Positions 1 through 6,275 of a stretch of DNA of 7,146 nucleotides are shown here, piece after piece. Source of the DNA: an uncultured Actinomycetes bacterium (lineage in GTDB: Bacteria > Actinomycetota > Thermoleophilia > Solirubrobacterales > Thermoleophilaceae). The translations under genes and the position numbers were made by a program. The DNA is taken from assembly GCA_946481495.1 (NCBI GenBank), contig CAMLNW010000139.1, positions 1 to 7,146 on the forward strand. The letters are read 5' to 3'. Each line of letters starts with the position of its first letter. The stretch's first letter is position 1. Under the pieces are notes generated by a model that saw only the letters and a list, made by a program, of their open reading frames with translations, searched no databases and was not told where the DNA came from.

Positions 1-424
1 GAAGTCCGAGTCCGAGATCCGCGACATCGTCATGGAGAAGATGGACCTGGTCGGCCTCATCGGCGCCGAGACCAAGCTCCCTGGCGAGATCTCCGGCGGC
101 ATGCGCAAGCGCGCCGGCCTGGCGCGGGCGCTCGTGCTCGACCCGCAGATCGTGCTCTTCGACGAGCCGGACTCCGGCCTCGACCCGGTCCGCACCGCGC
201 TGCTTTGCGAGTTGATCCAGGAGGTCCACGCCGAGAACGGCGGCGCCTACGTCGTGATCACCCACGACATCATGAGCGCACGTCGCGTCGCCGATTACCT
301 CGCGGTTCTCTGGAAGGGCCGCATCGTCGAGTCCGGTCCGGCCAGTGAGCTGTTCAACTCGCCGAACCAGTTCGTCCGCCAGTTCCTCTCCGGTGAGGCT
401 CGCGGACCTCTCGGCATGGAGTGA
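1..424 (+). CDS. MlaF/Mkl-type ABC transporter ATP-binding protein, C-terminal part (5' truncated by window edge)
   Basis: This is the cytoplasmic ATPase that should energise the MCE lipid-transport system encoded next to it. The frame is open from base 2, so the gene begins outside the window and the Walker A motif is not visible. The visible part carries the ABC signature ISGGM (89-103), Walker B with catalytic Glu in VLFDEP (about 152-169), D-loop SGLDP, and the H-loop histidine in ITHD (codon 263-265). The tail RQFLSG...GPLGM resembles the C-terminal extension of MlaF/Mkl proteins, which separates this subfamily from general importer ATPases. All visible catalytic motifs are intact, so nothing suggests decay. 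The methionine at 32 is internal and not the real start. In mycobacteria the equivalent ATPase (Mkl/MceG) is encoded away from the mce operons; here it sits 82 bases upstream of the first MCE gene on the same strand. Assignment to ABC ATPase is secure; the lipid-transport role comes from the neighbours and the tail. Confidence 0.94.
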   Translation, partial: KSESEIRDIVMEKMDLVGLIGAETKLPGEISGGMRKRAGLARALVLDPQIVLFDEPDSGLDPVRTALLCELIQEVHAENGGAYVVITHDIMSARRVADYLAVLWKGRIVESGPASELFNSPNQFVRQFLSGEARGPLGME

Positions 425-429
425 TGCCT

Positions 430-443
430 CGCCCCAAGGGGCG
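430..443 (+). other. Short GC-rich hairpin between the ATPase and first MCE gene
   Basis: CGCCCCAAGGGGCG is a near-perfect inverted repeat: 5 to 6 G/C pairs around a CAAG or AA loop. It begins 6 bases after the ATPase stop codon. It is followed by TAATAGCG rather than a run of T, so it is not a classical intrinsic terminator. It could be a weak attenuator, an mRNA-stability element that sets ATPase and MCE levels apart, or chance in GC-rich DNA. Confidence 0.35.
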
Positions 444-484
444 TAATAGCGCGTCTCCCTGAATGCGAACTGGCGCAAACGGGT

Positions 485-494
485 AGGAGGAAGG
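485..494 (+). promoter_or_regulatory. Ribosome-binding site for the first MCE gene
   Basis: AGGAGGAAGG is a purine-rich Shine-Dalgarno sequence. It lies 12 bases before the GTG at 507, or 16 bases counted from the end of the AGGAGG core. No ATG lies in frame nearby. The spacing is long, but it favours GTG 507 over the later in-frame candidates GTG 516 and TTG 540. Confidence 0.6.
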
Positions 495-506
495 TCATAC
501 TGCCCA

Positions 507-1922
507 GTGCGGGCGGTGCCGATCTTCCGGGACCGTTATTTGACCAGCGAGGGAGCGAAGCTCACCCCAGCAACCGATTCCGCAGATCGCGGGGTTGGTC
601 CAGCGCGCTTCATCGCACTCGCCGCTCTGATCGGGGCGGCGATCCTGGTCGTGCTGCTGATGTTCGGTGGCGGGGGCGGCTACCGAGTGACGGCGGTCTT
701 CGACAACGCCGGCCAGCTCGTGAAGGGAAATCAGGTGCGGGTCGGCGGGCGACCGATCGGCACGATCGAGAAGATCGGCCTCGACGATCGCTCGCAGGCG
801 GTCGTCGAGCTGAAGGTCGACGACGACGAGATCACGCCGCTGCACGAGGGCACGACCGCGACGATCCGATCGCCTTCGCTGTCGGGGATCGCCAACCGCT
901 TCGTCGCGTTACAGCCCGGTCCGAACAACGCCGCCGAGATTCCCGACGGTGGGCGGATCGGTGTCGACGAGACCACCGCGCCGGTCGATCTCGACGACCT
1001 CTTCAACACCTTCGATCCCAAGACGCGCCGCGGCCTGCAGCAGCTGATCGCCGGTCAGGCGATCTACTACGGCGGTCGCTCGAAGCAGGCCAACGAGGCG
1101 CTGCGCTACCTCAGCCCGGCGCTCAGCTCGACATCGCGCCTGACTCGTGAGCTCGTCTACGACGACGGTGTCTTCGACCGCTTCCTGGTCGACACCTCGC
1201 GGATCATGCGCGCCGTCGCCCAGCGGCGCGGCGATCTCGCCAGCCTGGTCGGCAACGCGAACACGACCGCGGCCGCGATCGGCGACGAGAACGCGTCGCT
1301 GTCGCGCGCGCTGGCGGTGCTGCCGGGCACGCTGCGCAAGGCGAACACGACTTTCGTCAACCTGCGCTCGACGCTCGACGATCTCGACCCGCTCGTCGCG
1401 GCGAGCAAGCCGGCGACGGTCGAGCTGGCGCCGTTCCTGCGCAAGGTGCGCCCGCTGGTCGCCGACGCCGAGCCGACGGTCCGTGACCTGCGCCTCCTGA
1501 TCCGCAAGCCGGGGCCGAACAACGACCTGATCAACCTGACAGCCAAGCTGCCGCGGCTCGCGCAGCTCACCAGCACGGTCTTCCCGCGGGCGATCCGGAC
1601 GATGAACCGCTCGGCGAACGTCGTTGACACGCTGCGCCAGTACACGCCCGATCTCGCCGGTTGGTTCACGAAGTTCGGTCAGGCTGCGGCCGCCTACGAC
1701 GCGAACGGCCACTACGCGCGGATCCAGCCGATGTTCAGCCCGTTCAGCGTCAACGACGTCACCGGGCTGCTGACGCCGGTCACGCCGGCGAACCGGCTCG
1801 ACGGCTTCGAGAAGTCGCAGTACCGCCGTTGCCCCGGCGGGGCGATGCAGCCCGCGCCCGACGGCTCGGCGCCGATCGCCGCTCCCGGTTGCGATCCCTC
1901 GACCAGTCCTCCGGGTGGCTGA
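507..1922 (+). CDS. MCE (MlaD-family) protein 1 of the array
   Basis: First MCE subunit, 471 residues, probably a substrate-binding and channel-forming component of an Mce/Mla transporter on the outer face of the cytoplasmic membrane. Residues 1-33 are a polar cytoplasmic tail, the longest of the five; about 34-53 form the membrane helix; 59-137 are the MCE domain, from YRVTAVFDNAG to FVALQPG. The long region to about 395 is helical, with a block containing LPGTLRKAN. Y-D-A-N-G-H-Y-A-R follows at 397-405, a motif echoed in proteins 2 to 4. The Pro/Ala/Gly-rich tail holds the only two cysteines (C442, C462). The predicted pore-loop segment reads SLSGIAN, a departure from the usual LLG. The start is GTG; GTG 516 and TTG 540 are possible alternatives that would keep the helix. 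The stop overlaps the next start by one base (TGATG). Family call secure; substrate unknown. Confidence 0.93.
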   Translation: MRAVPIFRDRYLTSEGAKLTPATDSADRGVGPARFIALAALIGAAILVVLLMFGGGGGYRVTAVFDNAGQLVKGNQVRVGGRPIGTIEKIGLDDRSQAVVELKVDDDEITPLHEGTTATIRSPSLSGIANRFVALQPGPNNAAEIPDGGRIGVDETTAPVDLDDLFNTFDPKTRRGLQQLIAGQAIYYGGRSKQANEALRYLSPALSSTSRLTRELVYDDGVFDRFLVDTSRIMRAVAQRRGDLASLVGNANTTAAAIGDENASLSRALAVLPGTLRKANTTFVNLRSTLDDLDPLVAASKPATVELAPFLRKVRPLVADAEPTVRDLRLLIRKPGPNNDLINLTAKLPRLAQLTSTVFPRAIRTMNRSANVVDTLRQYTPDLAGWFTKFGQAAAAYDANGHYARIQPMFSPFSVNDVTGLLTPVTPANRLDGFEKSQYRRCPGGAMQPAPDGSAPIAAPGCDPSTSPPGG

Positions 1923-3394
1923 TGCGACGGCTCGTCACAGCCCTGGTGATCGCGGCGCTCGTGCTGCTCGCGCTGGTGCTCGTCGCAGCCGGCGGCAATG
2001 ACGACGGCTACCGCGTGCGCGCGACCTTCGACAACGTCTCCTCGGCGGTCCCGGGCGAGGAGGTCAAGGTCGCCGGCGCGCCGGTCGGGACGATCGAGTC
2101 GCTCGACGTGACCGACGACAACAAGGCCGTCGCGGTCCTGGCGATCGACGACGACGGCTTCACGCCGTTCCATGAGGACGCGCGTTGCACGATCCGTCCG
2201 CAGTCGCTGATCGGCGAGAAGTACGTCGAGTGCGATCCGGGCGACTCCAGCTCGCCGGAGCTGCCGGAGATCGAGCAGGGCGACGGCGAGGGGCAACATC
2301 TGCTGCCGCTCTCCCACACGAGCTCGCCAGTCGATCTCGACCTGATCAACGACATCATGCGGCTGCCGTTCCGGGAGCGGCTGACGATCCTGCTCGATGA
2401 GCTGGGCGCCGGTCTTGCCGGTCGCGGCGAGGATCTCAACGAGTTGATCCGCCGCGCCAACCCGGCACTGCGCGAGACCGACCGCGTGCTGGCGATCCTG
2501 GCCCGCCAGAACCGCGTGCTGGCCAATCTCGCGCGCGACTCCGACATTGCGCTGGCGCCGCTTGCGCGAGAGCGCAAGCGCGTCGCCGGGTTCATCCGCA
2601 ACGCCAACGCGACCGGCCAGGCGACCGCCGAGCGCAGCGCCGACATCGAGCTCGGCATCCAGCGGCTGCCGGGCTTCCTGCGTCAGCTGCGCCCGCTGAT
2701 GGCCGACCTTGAGGGCTTTGCCGACCAGGGCACGCCAGTCGCTCGCGACATGCGGATCGCTGGTCCCGACCTCTCGTGGATCATTGAGCAGATCGGCCCG
2801 TTCTCGAGCGCGGCGACGCCGTCGCTGGTCAGCCTCGGACAGGCGACGTTGACCGGCCGGCCGGCGCTGATCGAGACGCGACCGCTGATCCAGGACCTCG
2901 GCGACTTCGCCCGTCAAGCCAAGCCGGTCTCGACGAACCTCGACAAGTTCACCGCCTCGTTCGACAAGACCGGCGGGATCGAGCGGCTGGCCGACTACCT
3001 GTTCTTCCAGACGCTCGCGATCAACGGCTTCGACGGCATCGGCCACTACCTGCGCGCGGGACTCAGCGTCAATCTATGCGCGCTCTACGCGATCCGGCCG
3101 GCGAGCGGCTGCAACTCGAACTTCACCCAGACGCGGGCGACGAGCACGTCCGACGACGACCTCGCGCCGGCGCTCGCCGAGCTGGCGAAGCTGGGCGCGA
3201 AGGGAACGGACAACGGTCCGACGACCGGCAGCGTGCCCCCGGGCGGCGATCCCGCGGTGCAGACGCTGGCCGAGCAGATCGCTGAGGGCAAGCAGAACGT
3301 CAACCGGATTCGCGAGGGCGCCGGCGGCCCGTCGCCCGGGCTCGACGGAGCCGCCGATCCGCTGCTCGATTACCTGCTGGGAGACGGTCGATGA
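1922..3394 (+). CDS. MCE (MlaD-family) protein 2 of the array
   Basis: Second MCE subunit, 490 residues from ATG 1922. The frame is open further upstream to 1661, but that part lies inside the preceding gene and is Arg-rich shadow sequence. ATG 1922 puts a clean membrane anchor (residues about 4-23) right at the N-terminus and overlaps the previous stop as TGATG. The Shine-Dalgarno is weak (GGGTGG at 1913-1918), so translation probably depends on coupling. The MCE domain spans about 30-106 with pore-loop segment SLIGEKY. C89 and C104 flank that loop symmetrically, which no sister protein shows. A helical region runs to about 365, then G-x-G-H-Y-x-R (372-378), a second Cys pair (C386, C397), and a polar, Asp/Gly/Pro-rich C-terminal extension of roughly 90 residues ending in a short predicted helix. 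No lipobox Cys follows the anchor. Family call secure; specific role inferred. Confidence 0.93.
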   Translation: MRRLVTALVIAALVLLALVLVAAGGNDDGYRVRATFDNVSSAVPGEEVKVAGAPVGTIESLDVTDDNKAVAVLAIDDDGFTPFHEDARCTIRPQSLIGEKYVECDPGDSSSPELPEIEQGDGEGQHLLPLSHTSSPVDLDLINDIMRLPFRERLTILLDELGAGLAGRGEDLNELIRRANPALRETDRVLAILARQNRVLANLARDSDIALAPLARERKRVAGFIRNANATGQATAERSADIELGIQRLPGFLRQLRPLMADLEGFADQGTPVARDMRIAGPDLSWIIEQIGPFSSAATPSLVSLGQATLTGRPALIETRPLIQDLGDFARQAKPVSTNLDKFTASFDKTGGIERLADYLFFQTLAINGFDGIGHYLRAGLSVNLCALYAIRPASGCNSNFTQTRATSTSDDDLAPALAELAKLGAKGTDNGPTTGSVPPGGDPAVQTLAEQIAEGKQNVNRIREGAGGPSPGLDGAADPLLDYLLGDGR

Positions 3395-4830
3395 ACGATC
3401 GCCGCCGTCACGGACTCGCCGCCAACCCCGTGCTCGTCGGGTCGGTGACGCTGCTGGTCGTTCTCGTCGCGATCTTCCTCTCCTACAACGCGAACTCGGG
3501 CCTGCCGTTCGTGCCGACCTACAAGCTCGGGGCGCGGCTGCCGAACGCCGCCAACCTCGTGCCCGGCAACGAGGTGCGGATCGGCGGCGCCCGCGTCGGA
3601 GCGGTCACCGACGTGACCGCCGTCCGTGACGCCGGTGGCAAGAGCGTGGCGCAAGTCGAGATGAAGCTCGACAACGACCTCGACCCGCTGCCGATCGACT
3701 CGACGTTCGTGGTGCGGCCGGTCTCGGCGCTCGGACTCAAGTACGTCGCGTTGACGCCCGGCAGCTCGCGCGCCGGCTACGAGGAGGGTGCCACCGTTCC
3801 CGTCACCCAGGCGACGCCGACGCCGGTCGAGCTCGACGAGCTGCTCAACATGTTCGACACCCGCACCCGGCGCGGGATCCAGCTTTCGCTGCAGGGTTTC
3901 GGCACTGGCTTCGCCGGGCGTGGACCGGACCTCAACGAGGCGATCGCGAGCCTGCGCCCACTGGTCACCGACATCGAGCCCGTGATGGCGAACCTCGCCG
4001 ACCCGCGCACGCGACTCGACCGACTGTTCCGGGCGCTCGGGGCGACTGCGGCCGAGGTCGCGCCGGTCGCCGAGACCCAGGCGGCGCTGTTCGCGAATCT
4101 CGACACGACCTTCGCGGCGCTGGCCGGGGTGGCGCGGCCGTTCATCCAGGAGACGATCTCCGAGTCGCCGGAGACGTTTACCGTCGGCACCGCCGAGTTC
4201 CCGAAGCAGCGCCCGTTCGTGCGCAACTCGACTGCGCTGTTCCGCGATCTGCGCCCAGGGTTCCGCACGCTGCCGACCTCGGCGCCGGTGCTCGCCGACG
4301 CGCTCGAGATCGGAACGCGCACGCTGCCGAAGACGCCGCCGCTGAACCGTCAGCTGGCGAGCGTCTTCGACGCACTGGCCGAGTTCGCCGACGACCCGCT
4401 GGTGCCGCTCGGCGTGCGCCGGCTGCGCGACACGACCAAGGTCCTGAAGCCGACGGTAGCGTTCCTGACGCCGGCACAGACCGTCTGCAACTACCCAACG
4501 CTGTGGTTCCGCAACATCTCGAGCCTGCTCTCGGAGGGCGACTCCAACGGCACCTGGCAGCGCTTCATCATCGTCGCGACGCCGGTCGGGCCGAACTCCG
4601 AGGGCTTCCCGTCGAGCGCGCCCGCGAATGGGCCCGGCATCGACAACCACCTTCACTCGAACCCCTTCCCGAACACCGCCGCGCCCGGCCAGACGCGCGA
4701 GTGCGAGGCCGGCAACGAGGACTTCGTCGTCGGCCAGACGCGGATCGGCAACGTCCCCGGCAACCAGGGGACCGTGACGAGCGGCCAGAGCGGCCCGTCG
4801 CTGTCGTCGACGGGAGGTGACACGCGATGA
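3391..4830 (+). CDS. MCE (MlaD-family) protein 3 of the array
   Basis: Third MCE subunit, 479 residues. ATG 3391 overlaps the previous stop by four bases (ATGA), with a modest GGGAG at 3379-3383. A basic start (NDRRRH) precedes a membrane helix at about 13-32, giving the expected inside-to-outside orientation. The MCE domain covers about 44-123 and the pore-loop segment is SALGLKY, close to the family consensus. A helical region follows with the post-MCE lead-in ELDELLNMFDTRTRRG, very like the same place in protein 1. The C-terminal domain is distinctive: T-V-C-N-Y-P (C366), then D-x-N-G-T-W-Q-R (384-391), an Asn-His-Leu-His segment (H420, H422) and E-C-E-A-G-N-E (C438), ending in a Gly/Ser-rich tail. 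The only two cysteines are C366 and C438, plausibly a disulfide outside the membrane. I recall similar tails in Solirubrobacterales MCE proteins, unverified. Confidence 0.93.
   Translation: MNDRRRHGLAANPVLVGSVTLLVVLVAIFLSYNANSGLPFVPTYKLGARLPNAANLVPGNEVRIGGARVGAVTDVTAVRDAGGKSVAQVEMKLDNDLDPLPIDSTFVVRPVSALGLKYVALTPGSSRAGYEEGATVPVTQATPTPVELDELLNMFDTRTRRGIQLSLQGFGTGFAGRGPDLNEAIASLRPLVTDIEPVMANLADPRTRLDRLFRALGATAAEVAPVAETQAALFANLDTTFAALAGVARPFIQETISESPETFTVGTAEFPKQRPFVRNSTALFRDLRPGFRTLPTSAPVLADALEIGTRTLPKTPPLNRQLASVFDALAEFADDPLVPLGVRRLRDTTKVLKPTVAFLTPAQTVCNYPTLWFRNISSLLSEGDSNGTWQRFIIVATPVGPNSEGFPSSAPANGPGIDNHLHSNPFPNTAAPGQTRECEAGNEDFVVGQTRIGNVPGNQGTVTSGQSGPSLSSTGGDTR
4813..4820 (+). promoter_or_regulatory. 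Strong ribosome-binding site for MCE protein 4
   Basis: GGAGGTGA is a full eight-base match to the anti-Shine-Dalgarno sequence at the 16S rRNA 3' end. It lies 6 bases before ATG 4827 and within the last codons of the preceding gene. It fixes the start of protein 4 and is the strongest such site in the window, so this subunit may also be initiated independently of coupling. Confidence 0.8.
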
Positions 4831-6275
4831 AGGAGGGCTACCCCTGGAACCGTCGCGGCGTCTCGAAGGTCGTCGCCGGCGTGCTGACGGTGGCGGTCGT
4901 CGCCGTCGGGCTGTTCGTCGCCTTCAACGGCATCCCATTCCGCTCCGGATACGAGCTGAAGGCGGTCTTCGCGGATACCGCCAACGTCGGTCTGCGGTCG
5001 CCGGTGCGGATCGCCGGCGTCGACGTCGGCAAGGTGACCAAGGTCGAGGCGGCCAGCGAAGACTCGACCGCCACGGTCGTGACGATGGAGCTCGACGACG
5101 AGGCGCTGCCGATCCGTTCCGACGCCCGGCTGAAGATCCGGCCGCGGATCTTCCTCGAGGGCAACTTCTTCGTCGATCTCGAGCCCGGGACGCCCGAGGG
5201 CGAGCAGCTCGACGAGGGCGACACGATCCCGATCACCCAGACCGCAGCGCCGGTCCAGCTCGACCAGGTGCTCGGCGTGCTGAAGAGCAATGCGCGCGAC
5301 GATCTGCGGACGCTCGTACGGGGCTATGGCGAGGCGCTCTCGGGCGAGCCGACCGCCGCCGAGGACGCGACCCAGGTCCCCGCGGTGCGCGGCAAGACGG
5401 CGGCGGAGGCAGGCAACCAGTCACTGAAGTACGCGCCGGGGGCGCTGCGCGGGCTGGCCGTCGTCAACCAGGCGCTGCTCGGCGTCGAGCCGCACGACCT
5501 GTCGAAGCTGATCCGCGGCGGAGCGCGCGTGTCGCGCGAGCTCGAGGGACACGAGGCCGAGCTGCAGGATCTGATCACCAACCTCAACATCACGACCGGC
5601 GCGCTCGCCTCGGAGCAGGACGACCTGCGCGCGACGATCCGTGAGCTGCCACAGCTGCTCGACGCCGCCAACCCGGCGCTCGACAGCCTCAACGCCGCCT
5701 TCCCGCCGACGCGCGCCTTCGCCCGCGAGATCCTGCCGGGCGTCAACCAGACCGCTGCGACGATCGACGCCGCGTTCCCCTGGGTCCGTCAGACGCGCAA
5801 GCTGGTCTCGCCGCCCGAGTTGCAGGGGCTCGTCAAGGTGTTGAAACCGGCGACCGCCGATCTCGCCGAGGCGACCGACGGCACCGTTCAGTTGCTGCCG
5901 CAGGTCGACCTCGTCGACCGCTGCCTGCTGAACACGATCCTGCCGACCGGCGACGTCGTGATCCAGGACCCGCCGCTGACCACCGGGGTGGAGAACTACA
6001 AGGAGTTCTTCCAGGGTCTCGTCGGGTTGTCGGGCGAGTCGCAGAACTTCGACGGCAACGGGCCCTACACCCGCTTCCAGCCCGGCGGCGGCGCCCAGAC
6101 GGTCTCGACCGGCTCGTTACCCGGCGTCGGGCCGCTGTTCGGCAACGCGGTCGCTCCGCCGCTCGGCACGCGGCCGGCGCGGCCCGCGCAGCGTCCGCCG
6201 TACAACCGGACCGCTGTCTGCGCCAAGCAGCAGCGCCCGAACCTCAACGACACGCGGCTGGGAGGCGGGCCATGA
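4827..6275 (+). CDS. MCE (MlaD-family) protein 4 of the array
   Basis: Fourth MCE subunit, 482 residues. It overlaps the previous stop by four bases and is served by a near-ideal ribosome-binding site. The membrane helix lies at about 13-33, the MCE domain at about 42-120. The predicted pore loop reads IFLEGNF, with an acidic residue where others have a small or hydrophobic one. After the post-MCE lead-in (QLDQVLGVL...) there is an extra segment at about 174-200 that the other four proteins lack, linking to a helical region with NLNITTGALASE and RELPQLLDAANPAL blocks. D-G-N-G-P-Y-T-R-F-Q-P (409-419) matches the motif in protein 1. The tail is Pro/Gly-rich. Only two cysteines occur, C366 and C465, both in the region after the helices. 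Family call secure. Which mycobacterial MceA-F member it corresponds to cannot be told from sequence alone. Confidence 0.93.
   Translation: MKEGYPWNRRGVSKVVAGVLTVAVVAVGLFVAFNGIPFRSGYELKAVFADTANVGLRSPVRIAGVDVGKVTKVEAASEDSTATVVTMELDDEALPIRSDARLKIRPRIFLEGNFFVDLEPGTPEGEQLDEGDTIPITQTAAPVQLDQVLGVLKSNARDDLRTLVRGYGEALSGEPTAAEDATQVPAVRGKTAAEAGNQSLKYAPGALRGLAVVNQALLGVEPHDLSKLIRGGARVSRELEGHEAELQDLITNLNITTGALASEQDDLRATIRELPQLLDAANPALDSLNAAFPPTRAFAREILPGVNQTAATIDAAFPWVRQTRKLVSPPELQGLVKVLKPATADLAEATDGTVQLLPQVDLVDRCLLNTILPTGDVVIQDPPLTTGVENYKEFFQGLVGLSGESQNFDGNGPYTRFQPGGGAQTVSTGSLPGVGPLFGNAVAPPLGTRPARPAQRPPYNRTAVCAKQQRPNLNDTRLGGGP
6261..6265 (+). promoter_or_regulatory. Ribosome-binding site for MCE protein 5
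   Basis: GGAGG sits 6 bases before ATG 6272 and 9 bases before the second in-frame ATG at 6275. Both starts are usable. ATG 6272 is preferred because it repeats the ATGA overlap seen at the two preceding junctions. Confidence 0.7.

Noticed and set aside
32..424. A complete small ATPase starting at ATG 32
   Set aside because: The frame is open upstream to the window edge and the Walker A motif would be missing. The gene is cut by the window and is not a short protein.
430..450. Intrinsic terminator after the ATPase gene
   Set aside because: The hairpin has no T-rich tract after it, and the downstream genes belong to the same system, so complete termination here is unlikely. It is kept only as a hairpin.
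1661..1921. An 87-codon N-terminal extension of MCE protein 2
   Set aside because: The extension lies entirely inside the preceding gene, is Arg-rich, and would bury the membrane anchor in mid-protein. ATG 1922 gives the normal MCE architecture and a TGATG junction.
1712..3046. A 444-codon open frame on the minus strand, antisense to MCE protein 2
   Set aside because: Its translation is Arg/Asp/Val-rich with no recognisable domain, and it lies opposite a clear MCE gene. Such frames are expected in high-GC DNA when the third codon position is nearly always G or C.
3370..4656. A 428-codon minus-strand open frame opposite MCE protein 3
   Set aside because: Arg-rich composition with no motif, no ribosome-binding site seen, and full overlap with a well-supported gene. 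The same reasoning covers the minus-strand frames at 909-1712 and 6065-6922.
4817..5644. A 275-codon plus-strand frame overlapping MCE protein 4
   Set aside because: It is dominated by Arg, Gly and Ala in runs, typical of a shifted reading of a high-GC gene. The other frame gives an anchor, an MCE domain and helices with a perfect ribosome-binding site.
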